Source: Polyangium spumosum (GTDB taxonomy: Bacteria; Myxococcota_A; Polyangia; Polyangiales; Polyangiaceae). Taken from it: a DNA stretch of 64,000 nt. Below are positions 33,286 to 42,332 of this stretch, piece after piece. The notes under the pieces are model-generated. The model saw only the letters and a program-made list of their open reading frames with translations, did no database searches and was not told the DNA's origin. The number at the start of each line of letters is the position of its first letter. Position 1 is the stretch's first letter. The stretch covers positions 1 to 64,000 of the forward strand of contig NZ_WJIE01000016.1 in NCBI RefSeq assembly GCF_009649845.1, written 5' to 3'. A program made the position numbers and the translations under genes.

Positions 33286-34809
33286 TCAACGTCCGCCTTC
33301 GTCTCGGCCCTTCGAACCCGGTCCGCTCCGCCCGGCCACGTGGGGCCACGAGCGCGCCTCGGGCGAGGCCAGCGGATGCTTCCGATACCATTGATAAAGC
33401 GCGTGCCCCGGCGGCGGCGGCGCCCCGCCCCCATCGGCTCCCCCGCCTCCCTTTTCATCGGGCGCGACGTCCTCGTTGCTCGACCGGATCTCGTACTTTC
33501 GCATCATCTTCTGGACGAACGCCCGCCCCACGCCCGCGATCCTCGCGGCTTGCGACACGTTGTACCCCGTCTCCCGCAGCGCCCGCTCCACGTAGGCCCG
33601 CTTGTAGGCGTTCTCCATGTGCGAGAGCCCCACGTGCAGAGGCAACTCGAGGTTCACCGGGAACCTCGCCGAAGGCGCCTCCTCCGTGTCGTCCGCTGCC
33701 CAGGGCGGCTCGTCGAGCCCGAGCGAGAGCATCATCTCCACCTTGTTCCGGAGCTCCCGCACGTTCCCCGGCCAGGGCCGCGGGTGGGCCTTCATTCGCT
33801 CGAGCACCTCGTTTGGCAGGAGCGGCGGCGCGTCCTTCCGCCCTTGCCATTCCTTCTCGAAATGGCGCACGAGCAGGGGGATGTCGTCGAGCCGCTCCCG
33901 CAAGGGCGGCACCTTCACCTGCACGACGGCCAGCCGATAATAAAGATCCTCGCGGAACCTCCCGCGCTCGACCTCGGCCGAGAGCGAGCGGTTCGTCGCC
34001 GCCACGATCCGCACGTCCGCCCGCCGCGGCTCGTTCTCGCCGACCCGGGTGATCGTGCGGGTCTCCAGCGCCCGGAGCAGCTTCGGCTGAAGCGAGAGGG
34101 GCAGCTCGCCGATCTCGTCGAGGAACAACGTCCCGCCGTGCGCCGCCTCGAAGCGGCCCACGCGGTTCTCGGTGGCGCCCGTGAAGCCGCCGCGCCGGTG
34201 GCCGAAGAGCTCGCTCTCCAGCACGCCCGCGCTCACCGACGAGCAATCGAAGACCATGAACGGCCCGCTCGCGCGCGCGCTCTCCTTGTGGATCGCCGCG
34301 GCCACGAGCTCCTTGCCCGTCCCCGTCTCCCCCTCGACGAGCACCGTCGCGTTCGTCTTCGCGACCCGCTCGAGCAGCGCGAAGAGCCGCCGCATCGGCA
34401 CGCTGGCGCCGACGAGCCCCCCGAAGCTCGTGCGGGACGAGAGCGGCAGCACCACCACGTCTCGGATCATCTGCAGCCGCAGCCCCGAGGTGCCGAGCCC
34501 GATCGCCGAGTCGGGCCGGGCGTAGGCGTCGCGGATCCGGACGCCGTCGACCGACGTCCCATTGCGGCTGCTCGTGTCGATCACACGCAAGAGATCGCCC
34601 TCGATGCGGAGGAGCAGGTGGTGCCGGCTCACGGTCGGGTCGTCGAGGACGAGATCACAGTCCTTCCCGCTCCCGACCTTCACCTCCGGCCCGAGCACCT
34701 CCGTGACGACCCCTGCCATGGGCCCTCGGCTCACCTCGACGCGGATTTTATGCGTCCGGAGCTCGAGCCCCCTGTCGGCCTCCATGGTCCAGGTATTCCA
34801 GTCCTTCAT
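33286..34809 (-). CDS. FHA-domain sigma54-dependent transcriptional activator
   Basis: It activates sigma54 RNA polymerase in response to phospho-Thr binding. ATG 34809 gives 507 residues. The FHA domain (about 25-115) has SRHH (61-64) and SRNG (81-84). The AAA+ domain has Walker A GETGTGKE (160-167), the sigma54 loop GGFTGA (207-212, in place of GAFTGA) and Walker B FLDEIGE. A Fis-type HTH (about 430-460, [20 protein letters not shown]) and a Gly/Pro-rich C-terminal tail follow. FHA-sigma54 activators are expanded in myxobacteria, where they answer to Ser/Thr kinases. Two short inverted repeats lie upstream of its start. Confidence 0.92.
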   Translation of the reverse strand: MKDWNTWTMEADRGLELRTHKIRVEVSRGPMAGVVTEVLGPEVKVGSGKDCDLVLDDPTVSRHHLLLRIEGDLLRVIDTSSRNGTSVDGVRIRDAYARPDSAIGLGTSGLRLQMIRDVVVLPLSSRTSFGGLVGASVPMRRLFALLERVAKTNATVLVEGETGTGKELVAAAIHKESARASGPFMVFDCSSVSAGVLESELFGHRRGGFTGATENRVGRFEAAHGGTLFLDEIGELPLSLQPKLLRALETRTITRVGENEPRRADVRIVAATNRSLSAEVERGRFREDLYYRLAVVQVKVPPLRERLDDIPLLVRHFEKEWQGRKDAPPLLPNEVLERMKAHPRPWPGNVRELRNKVEMMLSLGLDEPPWAADDTEEAPSARFPVNLELPLHVGLSHMENAYKRAYVERALRETGYNVSQAARIAGVGRAFVQKMMRKYEIRSSNEDVAPDEKGGGGADGGGAPPPPGHALYQWYRKHPLASPEARSWPHVAGRSGPGSKGRDEGGR

Positions 34810-34905
34810 AAGAGAACCGTTGTAACCGAGCCGCCACGCGCCGGACAAAAATGACGCAATCCGGCGTCCGTCTCCGGTGCATAGCAACTTGCATCACCGA
34901 AGCAC

Positions 34906-34921
34906 TACGACGAAAGTGGTA
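34906..34921. promoter_or_regulatory. Imperfect copy of a TACCAC-GAAA-GTGGTA inverted repeat
   Basis: The sequence TACGACGAAAGTGGTA has the same right arm and loop as the perfect copy at 35022-35037, with one mismatch in the left arm. It lies 97 bp upstream of the FHA-sigma54 gene (minus strand). Two related sites in a 335-bp gap suggest a regulator operator pair. Confidence 0.45.
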
Positions 34922-35021
34922 TGAAGGCGACGTGGGCGGGAGCCGTAATCCCTTTTGGCAGGGGCGAGAAGCGACGCTCCGAGCGAGCCAGGGGCGACGG
35001 CGATAAGGCTCACCAGATGGC

Positions 35022-35037
35022 TACCACGAAAGTGGTA
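35022..35037. promoter_or_regulatory. Perfect TACCAC-GAAA-GTGGTA inverted repeat
   Basis: TACCAC and GTGGTA are exact reverse complements around GAAA. With the related site at 34906-34921 (116 bp apart) it lies in the 335-bp gap 34810-35144 between the FHA-sigma54 gene and the calpain-like gene. The gap also holds the 9-bp array at 35098. The predicted binding protein is unknown. Confidence 0.5.
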
Positions 35038-35097
35038 CGAAGCCTCGGAGCAAACGAGCCGTATCCCCTCATGAGAGGCCGAAGTCGGGGGGGCGCA

Positions 35098-35142
35098 ACG
35101 AACGCGACGAACGCGACGAACGCGACGAACGCGACGGGCACG
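35098..35142. repeat. 9-bp tandem repeat (ACGAACGCG), four exact copies
   Basis: Four identical units occupy 35098-35133, followed by a degenerate fifth (ACGGGCACG). The array ends 2 bp before the stop codon of the calpain-like gene, outside its coding sequence. Slippage probably changes the copy number between strains. Confidence 0.75.
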
Positions 35143-35144
35143 GG

Positions 35145-36284
35145 TCAGCTTCGGATCGTGGCGCCGAACACGTTCTTGGCGAAATCGGTGTAGGTCATGC
35201 GGACGCGCCCTCCGCCTTCCGGCAGCGCGACGCGGGGCGGTTTGTCGCCGCCGTCGTCCCGACCCCACGGGTTTCGGAGGACGATGGAAGCCGGCTTGCC
35301 GTCCTTGCCCGCCTCGAGCCACTCGACCGAGCACCAGTGGTACGAGTTGAACTGGAGGATCACGGGCACCTTCTCGCCCCGCGCCGCCGCCCTGGCCACG
35401 AGCCCGGCGACCTCGTCCCCGGGCCGCGAGAGCGTGGTCACGCTCGTGAACGGCACGCCCAGGATGGCCTGAAAAAGGCTCGTGAAGCCATACACCGCCA
35501 TCTGGCTGTCGCCGCGCATGGCCGCCCAGAACGTGTCGTCGTCGTCCGGGTTGTCGTAATCGAAGAGCCAGCTCATCGCCGATGCGTGGTTCATGATCGC
35601 CGACTGGAAGAGCCGGTCGAGGTCCACGCGCCCCGATTCGTCCCGCGAGATCGCGCTGCGCGGCATCACGAGCTTCTTGCCCGACCGGAGCGTGACCTCG
35701 CGCTCCTGCCGCGTGATGCCGTCGACGAGCCGCACGAGCTCGGCCGGATCTCGCCGCAAGAGCAGATACTCCATCACCCCGGCGCCACACGTCCCGCGCC
35801 CCCGGCCCTGCTGCACCCGGAGCGGGTTGTCGACGTGGCGGATCACCTGCCCGAGCAAGAGCTCCGGCTCGATGCCCGCCTCGAGGAGCAGCGCCGGGTT
35901 TCGTGGCGTCCGCGCGAACGTCCCGAGGTGCGGCAAGAGCTTGCCCTCGTGCAGGCGCCCCGCCGAGAGGAGCCGCTCGAGCGCCGCGTTCGCGGGCGCG
36001 TCGTCGCCGATCGCCCCTCGCACGGCGTCGAAGAGCCCCGCCCGATCGGCAGGCAGCGGCCCCTTCGCGGCTCCGCCCCCACGATCCGCGGCCGGCGGCG
36101 GCGAGTCCGGGTCCGCCACGGCCCCGGGCCCCGGGCCCCGAAGCTCCGCCGCGTCCTCGAAGAACGCCACGTCCTTCGGCGAAGGCCCGCCCGTCGCCTC
36201 CTCCGCCGCGACCTCGGTCCGCGGCGGCGCGCCGCCGATCGCCGCCGCCATCGCCTCGTGAAGCTTCTGCTTGCCGTCGCTCAT
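35145..36284 (-). CDS. Papain/calpain-like cysteine peptidase
   Basis: ATG 36284 follows GGAGGATCG. The 379-residue protein has an Ala/Pro-rich N-terminal region (about 1-85), then a domain with C166 (RGTCGAGVMEYLL), H316 (NSYHWCSVEW) and N338 in RNPWG, the Cys-His-Asn order of papain-fold enzymes; RNPWG is characteristic of calpains. No signal peptide is present, so it may act in the cytoplasm or be exported by a specialised route. It lies 76 bp after the Pnkp gene on the same strand. Whether it serves the RNA repair pair is not known. The family is not firmly assigned. Confidence 0.7.
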   Translation of the reverse strand: MSDGKQKLHEAMAAAIGGAPPRTEVAAEEATGGPSPKDVAFFEDAAELRGPGPGAVADPDSPPPAADRGGGAAKGPLPADRAGLFDAVRGAIGDDAPANAALERLLSAGRLHEGKLLPHLGTFARTPRNPALLLEAGIEPELLLGQVIRHVDNPLRVQQGRGRGTCGAGVMEYLLLRRDPAELVRLVDGITRQEREVTLRSGKKLVMPRSAISRDESGRVDLDRLFQSAIMNHASAMSWLFDYDNPDDDDTFWAAMRGDSQMAVYGFTSLFQAILGVPFTSVTTLSRPGDEVAGLVARAAARGEKVPVILQFNSYHWCSVEWLEAGKDGKPASIVLRNPWGRDDGGDKPPRVALPEGGGRVRMTYTDFAKNVFGATIRS

Positions 36285-36360
36285 TTCGATCCTCCGGTGG
36301 GCGCGTGGCCGCCACGCGAATACGATAGCAAACGCTCCCCCATGACGCCCGGGTAGGACA

Positions 36361-38973
36361 TCAAAGTCGCGGATCGACCGGCTCGCTCTCCAGGGCGAGG
36401 ATCGCAAAGACACATTCGTGTACCCGCCGCAGCGGCTCGCCCCGGACGAAACGCTCGAGCGCCTCGACGCCGAGCGCGAGCTCACGGAGCGCGAGCGACC
36501 GCTTCGCGCCGAGGCCACGATTGCGGAGCCGCGAGAGGTTCTCCGGCAAATCGTACTCCGGCCCATAAATGATCCGGAGATACTCACGGCCGCGGCATTT
36601 CACCGCCGGCTGCACGAGCCCACGTTTGCCCCGGGCGAGGAAGGAGATCGGCTTCACGACCATCCCCTCGCCGCCCTCCGAGGTGAGCTCCTCCCACCAC
36701 ATCACGCCCGCCCGCTCGCTCTCCTCGTCGCCGGGCGTGACCTCCACGTGCTCCGTGCAGCAGAGGACCTCTCGCCCGTCCGCCTCCGCGAGCCGCGCCG
36801 CCGTTCGCAGGTGGAAGAGATGGTCCTGATCGACGAACACGCGCCCCTCGGCCGCGAGCAGATGAAAAGGTGCGACGCGATAATCCTCGATACGCTCGAC
36901 GGGCCAGCAGTACGGCGCGTAAGCGTCGACGTAGCGCGAAGCGGCCCGCGCCCGCGCCTGCATCCGCTCGAGGAGCGCGCCGGCCTCGATCCCGCGCGCC
37001 TGCGCCTGCGAGAGCGCCTCGACCGCGCCCCCGAGCGAGGACCGGGCCGCGCTGCCCACGGGGGCGTATTGCGTCCGGACGAGCGCCTGCGCCTTCGCCG
37101 ACCACGGCATGATCTCGGCGTCGAGCACGAACCACGGCCCGATCTCCTCGAAGAGCCCGCTCGCCTCGGCCGCGCGCCGCAAGCGCGAGAGCAGCGCCTC
37201 TTCGAGCGCCCGATCGTCGAAGAATGGCCTCCCCGTGCGCGTGTACACGATGCCCGCGCGGCCGTCCGTCGCGCCAAACCGCTTCTTCGCCGTCGCGTCG
37301 TCGCGACAGACGACGATCACGGCCCGCGAGCCCATGTGTTTCTGTTCGCAGATGACGCGCGGGACGTCATTCCGCCGGAAATACGCGAACGCCTCGGCCG
37401 GGTGCTCCAGCGTGCCCGGGAGCTCGCTCGTCTCGGTCGGGGACATCGTCGGCGGCAGGTGGACGAGCCAGCGCGGATCGACGGCGAACCGGCTCATCAC
37501 CTCCAGCGCCGCCGCCGCGTTCTCCTCGCGCACCGTGACCCACCGGGCGAGGCGCGTGTTCACGGGCCGCTTGCCGATCACGTCCTCGATGTCGAGCGTA
37601 TCGTCGTGCTGCTGCTGCGCTGTGCGATCTCCCTCGGAGGTCGCGGGGACGAGCGGCCTCTTGGGCTCGCAATATGGACGCGCCGCCGGCACGCTGACGA
37701 TCTCGCGCTCGGGGTACCGCAGCGCCGTGAGCGCGCCGCCGAAGACGCAGCCCGTGTCGATGCAGATCGTGTTGTTGAGCCAGTCGGCCGTGGGGACGGG
37801 CGTGTGGCCATACACGACCGTCGCGCGGCCGCGATAATCGGCCGCCCAGTCGTGCCGCACGGGCAAACCATATTCGTCCGTCTCGCCCGTCGTGTCCCCG
37901 TAGAGGCCGAACTCGCGCACGCCGCCCGAGGAGCGCCCCTGCATGGACGCCTTCATCCCGGCGTGCGCCACGCAGAGCTTGCCGTCGTCGAGCACGTAAT
38001 GGCTCACGAGCTCGTCGATGAAGCGCGCCACGTCGGCCTTGAAGGCGTCCGTCACGCCCTCGAATTCGGCGAGCGTCTCGGCGAGGCCGTGCGTGACCGC
38101 GACCTTCCGACCCCGCAAGACCTTGAGCAACTTCACCTCGTGGTTGCCCGGCACGCAGAGCGCGGCCCCGCTCGCGACGGCCGTCATGACGAGGCGCAAG
38201 ACGTCCACGATCCGCGGACCCCGATCGACGAGATCCCCGAGGAAAATGAGGCGCCGGCCCGGCGGCGCGGTCACGCGGACGCCGTGCGGGGCCGCCGCGG
38301 GATCCCACGCGACCGTGTAGCCGAGGTCCTCGAGCAGCGCCTCGAGCTCGTCGCAGCAGCCGTGCACGTCGCCGATGACGTCGAAGGGCCCGTGCTCGTC
38401 GCGCCGATCGGTCCAGAGGCGGGTGCGCTCGAGGGTCACGTCCTCGATTTCCTCGGGCCTCCGCAGCACGTGCACCACGCGAATGCCCTCGCGCTCGATC
38501 CCGCGCAGCGAGGCGCGTAGCTCCTGCGACTGGCGCCGCACCACGTGGGCCGCGACGTTTCGATCTGCGCGGCCCTCGTTCCGCTCGGCGCAGACCCGCT
38601 CGCCCACGTCGAGCGCGATCGCCGTGACGAAGACGTGGTGCTTGCGCGCGATCGAGACGAGCGGCTTGCGATACTCGGGCCGCACGTTCGTCGCGTCGAC
38701 CACCACGAGCTTGCCGGCCTCGAGGCGTTTGTCCACGACCAGGTGCAGCACCTCGAACGCCGCCGCCGACGCGCTCTGATCGTTCTCGTCGTCCGAGACG
38801 AGCGCGCGGAAGCTGTCGGACGAGACGACCTCGGTCGGCGCGAAATGCCTCCGCGCGAAGGTGGTCTTGCCAGAGCCCGACGCGCCGAGCAGCAGGACGA
38901 GGCTCGGCGTCGGCAGGGTGATCGTGCGGCCTTTCGCGGGAGCCGTCTCCGCGCCCTGGGTTTCCGTGCTCAT
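36361..38973 (-). CDS. Polynucleotide kinase-phosphatase-ligase (bacterial Pnkp)
   Basis: This trifunctional RNA repair enzyme heals and primes ends of broken RNA. ATG 38973 overlaps the Hen1 stop (ATGA). The 870-residue protein (as in Clostridium thermocellum Pnkp) has an N-terminal kinase P-loop GASGSGKT (30-37), a metallophosphatase domain (D202 and H204 in GDVHG; GDLVDRG; GNHE at 276-279), and a C-terminal ligase-type adenylyltransferase domain with the nucleophile K545 in EQKHMGSRAV. Pnkp and Hen1 work together on RNAs cut by ribotoxins, adding a 3' 2'-O-methyl mark that blocks repeat cleavage. Confidence 0.93.
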   Translation of the reverse strand: MSTETQGAETAPAKGRTITLPTPSLVLLLGASGSGKTTFARRHFAPTEVVSSDSFRALVSDDENDQSASAAAFEVLHLVVDKRLEAGKLVVVDATNVRPEYRKPLVSIARKHHVFVTAIALDVGERVCAERNEGRADRNVAAHVVRRQSQELRASLRGIEREGIRVVHVLRRPEEIEDVTLERTRLWTDRRDEHGPFDVIGDVHGCCDELEALLEDLGYTVAWDPAAAPHGVRVTAPPGRRLIFLGDLVDRGPRIVDVLRLVMTAVASGAALCVPGNHEVKLLKVLRGRKVAVTHGLAETLAEFEGVTDAFKADVARFIDELVSHYVLDDGKLCVAHAGMKASMQGRSSGGVREFGLYGDTTGETDEYGLPVRHDWAADYRGRATVVYGHTPVPTADWLNNTICIDTGCVFGGALTALRYPEREIVSVPAARPYCEPKRPLVPATSEGDRTAQQQHDDTLDIEDVIGKRPVNTRLARWVTVREENAAAALEVMSRFAVDPRWLVHLPPTMSPTETSELPGTLEHPAEAFAYFRRNDVPRVICEQKHMGSRAVIVVCRDDATAKKRFGATDGRAGIVYTRTGRPFFDDRALEEALLSRLRRAAEASGLFEEIGPWFVLDAEIMPWSAKAQALVRTQYAPVGSAARSSLGGAVEALSQAQARGIEAGALLERMQARARAASRYVDAYAPYCWPVERIEDYRVAPFHLLAAEGRVFVDQDHLFHLRTAARLAEADGREVLCCTEHVEVTPGDEESERAGVMWWEELTSEGGEGMVVKPISFLARGKRGLVQPAVKCRGREYLRIIYGPEYDLPENLSRLRNRGLGAKRSLALRELALGVEALERFVRGEPLRRVHECVFAILALESEPVDPRL

Positions 38974-40367
38974 CGGGAGAACACCGCCATTTGCGTGGGA
39001 GAACCCAGCGTCTCGTCGATCGGCCCGATCGGGGCGAGCCGGACCGCATACCCATGGCGCGCCGCCACGCCGCCCGCCCACGCCTCGAATTCGGCGCGCG
39101 ACCATTCGAACCGGTGATCCTTGTGCCGCATGCGGCCCGCGGGCAGCGCGGCGAAGAGGGCGTTGTATTCGGCGTTCGGCGTCGTCACGACGACGACGCG
39201 GGGGCGCGCGTGCTCGAAGACCACGCGCTCGAGCGCGCCGAGGCGCGAAGGTTCGAGGTGCTCGATGACCTCCACGAGCGCGGCCGCGTCGAAGCCGGAG
39301 AGGCGCGCGTCGCGGTAGAGCAACGAGCCGTGCAGGAGCTCGACGCGCTCGGATTTCCGGCCGCCGTGCCGATCGAGCTTGAGCCGCTCCGAGGCGACGT
39401 CGAGCGCGCGTTGCGAGACGTCGACGCCCACGATCCGCGTGAACGTCCGGTTTCGTACGAGCTTGCCGATGAGCTTGCCCTCGCCGCAGCCGAGGTCGAG
39501 CACCGTCACGGCGCCCTCGTCCGAGAGCGCCCGCGCCACCGCGTCGAGCCGCGCCTCGTCGAGGCGCACGGGGGCCTCGATCGCGGCCTCCTCCTCGGCG
39601 TGCGCGGAGGCCTCCGCGTCGGGATCTTTGGCCTCGCCCGCGACGAGCCGATCGAGCGCCGCGCGCGCGAGGCGCGTCCGGTGCTTGAGGTACCGACGCG
39701 CGATGAGCTCCTTTTCGGGGTGCGTCGCGAGCCACCCCTCGCCGTGGTAGACGAGCTTCTCCACCTCGTCGTCGCCGACCCAGTAATGCTTGTCGTCATC
39801 GAGCACGGGGACGAGCACGTACAGGTGCGAGAGCAGCTCCACGAGCGGGCAGCTCCTGCGCAACGTGACGTCGTGGTGCGCGCCCTCGCCCCAGGCGGGA
39901 AACCGCTCGTCGAGCGGCATTCGTTCGGCCGTGACCTCGTAACCGAGCGGCTCGAAGAGCGCGCGGAGGAGCGCCGCGCCGCCCCGGCAAGGCACCGCGG
40001 AGAGCTTTGCCTCGAGCGGGATCGGCGTGGCGACGAGCTCCGGGCGATCCTTGCAGCGCCCCGCGAGCGCCGAGCCGAGCACCTGCGCGATGGCCACGCT
40101 GAGAAACGACGACGCGGCGTAGGGCCGGTCGTTCACGTACTGATCCACGAGCCCGCCCTCGGAGGAGCCGGGCCTGCCGCGCACGAGGGCGACCGGATCG
40201 AGCTCGACGAGCAGCGCGGCCGTCACGGCCTCGTCGGCGGCCTCGGGGTAAAACACGTGCGCGCGCCCGAAAGCGAGGGGGAAGGTCTGGAGTTTGTCGG
40301 GGTGCTTGTGCAGCAAGTACCCGAGCCCCGACGCGTGTGGACCCGTGGCGCGGAGGGTGAAGAGCAT
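38970..40367 (-). CDS. hen1: RNA 3'-terminal 2'-O-methyltransferase Hen1
   Basis: Hen1 methylates the terminal 2'-OH before ligation by Pnkp. ATG 40367 gives 465 residues, the length of the C. thermocellum enzyme. The N-terminal half is the Pnkp-activating domain. The methyltransferase has the SAM loop DLGCGEGKL, and the metal ligands E366, E369, H370 (EVIEHL) and H418 (HKDHRFEW) sit at the numbered positions known for the clostridial protein. It overlaps pnkp by 4 bp. A longer frame upstream lacks similarity. Together these two genes form the known bacterial RNA repair cassette. Confidence 0.95.
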   Translation of the reverse strand: MLFTLRATGPHASGLGYLLHKHPDKLQTFPLAFGRAHVFYPEAADEAVTAALLVELDPVALVRGRPGSSEGGLVDQYVNDRPYAASSFLSVAIAQVLGSALAGRCKDRPELVATPIPLEAKLSAVPCRGGAALLRALFEPLGYEVTAERMPLDERFPAWGEGAHHDVTLRRSCPLVELLSHLYVLVPVLDDDKHYWVGDDEVEKLVYHGEGWLATHPEKELIARRYLKHRTRLARAALDRLVAGEAKDPDAEASAHAEEEAAIEAPVRLDEARLDAVARALSDEGAVTVLDLGCGEGKLIGKLVRNRTFTRIVGVDVSQRALDVASERLKLDRHGGRKSERVELLHGSLLYRDARLSGFDAAALVEVIEHLEPSRLGALERVVFEHARPRVVVVTTPNAEYNALFAALPAGRMRHKDHRFEWSRAEFEAWAGGVAARHGYAVRLAPIGPIDETLGSPTQMAVFSR

Positions 40368-40410
40368 GCGAAGACCGTTCGGCCGAGGGTAACAAAGCCC
40401 GGCGCCGGGG

Positions 40411-42282
40411 TCACCCCTCGATCGTCCCGCGGGGCGACCGTTCTTCCCGCGAGAGCCGCCTCGCGACGAACGCGGAGAGGCCGACGACGAGCACGATCGG
40501 CACGCCGCCGCCCGTCCTGCCCCGGCCCGCGCCCGAGGCCTCGCAGAACACGCCGTTGCCTTCGAAGCCCACGGTGGGCACGGGCTCGCAGGCGCCGATC
40601 GTGGAGGTCTCGGAGGTGCAGAACGACCCCGCGGGACAACCGTTGCCCCCGGCGCCGCGGCAGCCCGCCTGGCAGAGGCGCGCCGGGATGTCGCAGACGC
40701 GCCCGCTGTCCGCGGCGCCGCAATCGGCGTCCTTCGCGCATTCGTACGGCGCCGCGACACATTCGCCGATCGAGGCGTCCGTCGACGTGCAGAGCTCGCC
40801 GTAGGGGCAACCATTGCCCGATTCGCCGCGACAACCCGGCACGCAAGCGCCCGCCTCGCAGACGATACCGCTCACGGGATGGCCGCACTGAGCGTCCGCG
40901 AGGCACGGCTCCGCGCAGCCCTCGTCGATCACGTCGTCGCAGTCGTCGTCGATGCCGTTGCACATCTCGGTCGAGGGCATGCCCGGCGTCGCGCCGCAGG
41001 TCGCGGCGGAGGACGCGTCGCAGACGATCACGCCCGCCGCGAGGCACGCGCCCACGCCCACCGTGCACGGGTCGCCGAGCCCGAGGCCCTCGTCCACCTC
41101 GCCGTCGCAATCGTCATCCACGCCGTTACACGCCTCGATCGAGGGCACGCCCGGCGTCGCGTCACACGTCGTGCCGCGGGGACCGTCACACACCATGACG
41201 CCCGCCGCGAGGCACGCGCCCACGCCCACGGCGCACGGCTCCCCGAGCCCGAGGCCCTCGTCCACCTCGCCGTCGCAATCGTCGTCCACGGCATTACACG
41301 ACTCGAACGCCGAAGGTTCGCCCGGGAAGGCGTCGCAGACGCTCGCCGCTTCATCGGCGCTGCACACGAGGACGCCCGATACGAGGCACGCGCCGATCCC
41401 CACGTCACAAGGCGCGCCGAGGTCGAAGCCCTCATCGACCGCGCCGTCGCAATCGTCGTCGATGGCGTTGCAGCGCTCGACGCCGGGCTCGTTGGGGAAC
41501 GCGTCGCAGGACCGCGTGAGCCCGTCGCACTGGATCGAGCCCGTGGCGAGGCAAGCCCCGACGCCGACGTCACAAGGCTGGCCCGCGTCGAGGCAGTCGT
41601 AGAGGCAGGTCGCGCCATAAAGGGCGATCGAATCGGCCGCGAGCCCGGCGAGCGTGAGGGCGCCCTTCTCCGAGATCTGGTCGACCGAGAGGCTCTGCGC
41701 GTCGCTCGAAGAGCCACACGCGAGCCGGAACGGCGTCTGGTTGGCGATACCGAGATCCACGCGCGCCACGGCCCAATCGAGGAAGACATCCGCGTCTCCG
41801 CTCACCATCGAGGGGGCCACGACGGAACGCGCGTGGGTCGTCGTCGGGTAACTCTTCAGGAGCTGCGCCGAGCTCCGGAGCTCGACGAGGTCCGTGCTCC
41901 CGTCGACGCCCATGATGAGCTCGTGGCTCGAAAGGTCGCCGTCGGTGTCGATGAGACAAACCCAGCCGGACGCCTTGAAATTCGCGGGCGGCGCCTCGAG
42001 CACCACGTCGTTGATCCGCAGCCGGACGTAAAGGAAATTGGCGTCGCCCGCGAAGTACGCCGCGGCGCCGAGCGCGGGGTCGCTGACGACGTCGCGCTCG
42101 GACGCCGCATCCCCGGCGGGATCCATGACCGGCACGCCGCCGCGGACGAGCGGCTTCCAGGCCGCATCGGCGGGGAACGTCTGCGCGTGGGCCGGCTCGA
42201 TCCCGAGGAACGAGGCGAGCCCGAGCGCCGCGGCGAGCAGGGCGGATCCAGCGAAGCGACGAGGGCGAAAGGTCGAGGCCAT
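40411..42282 (-). CDS. Secreted protein with four MopE-type repeats and Cys-rich C-terminus
   Basis: The start is ATG 42282. The 623-residue protein has a signal peptide ending AHAQ, an N-terminal beta-rich domain (about 30-205), then four repeats of CNxxDDDCDGxVDEG (putative metal-binding, Pfam Cu-binding MopE type), then Cys-rich modules (CRGESGNGCPYGELC type, twice). The end has a hydrophobic helix followed by Arg-rich residues (VPIVLVVGLSAFVARRL), resembling a weak MYXO-CTERM tail. It is probably a surface calcium- or copper-binding protein. The genes upstream and downstream are unrelated. Confidence 0.85.
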   Translation of the reverse strand: MASTFRPRRFAGSALLAAALGLASFLGIEPAHAQTFPADAAWKPLVRGGVPVMDPAGDAASERDVVSDPALGAAAYFAGDANFLYVRLRINDVVLEAPPANFKASGWVCLIDTDGDLSSHELIMGVDGSTDLVELRSSAQLLKSYPTTTHARSVVAPSMVSGDADVFLDWAVARVDLGIANQTPFRLACGSSSDAQSLSVDQISEKGALTLAGLAADSIALYGATCLYDCLDAGQPCDVGVGACLATGSIQCDGLTRSCDAFPNEPGVERCNAIDDDCDGAVDEGFDLGAPCDVGIGACLVSGVLVCSADEAASVCDAFPGEPSAFESCNAVDDDCDGEVDEGLGLGEPCAVGVGACLAAGVMVCDGPRGTTCDATPGVPSIEACNGVDDDCDGEVDEGLGLGDPCTVGVGACLAAGVIVCDASSAATCGATPGMPSTEMCNGIDDDCDDVIDEGCAEPCLADAQCGHPVSGIVCEAGACVPGCRGESGNGCPYGELCTSTDASIGECVAAPYECAKDADCGAADSGRVCDIPARLCQAGCRGAGGNGCPAGSFCTSETSTIGACEPVPTVGFEGNGVFCEASGAGRGRTGGGVPIVLVVGLSAFVARRLSREERSPRGTIEG

Positions 42283-42332
42283 GAGACGTCCGATCGATCG
42301 TGCCGACAAGCGCGTCGCGGCACAAGAGGCGC

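Noticed and set aside
34876-34892. Possible sigma54 promoter (GG...GC) upstream of the FHA-sigma54 gene
   Set aside because: The GG-to-GC spacing is 13 bp, not 10, and the TGGCAC and TTGC elements do not match.
34921-35193. 90-codon plus-strand frame ending in Asn-Ala-Thr repeats
   Set aside because: It is created by the 9-bp array and has no ribosome binding site or recognisable domain.
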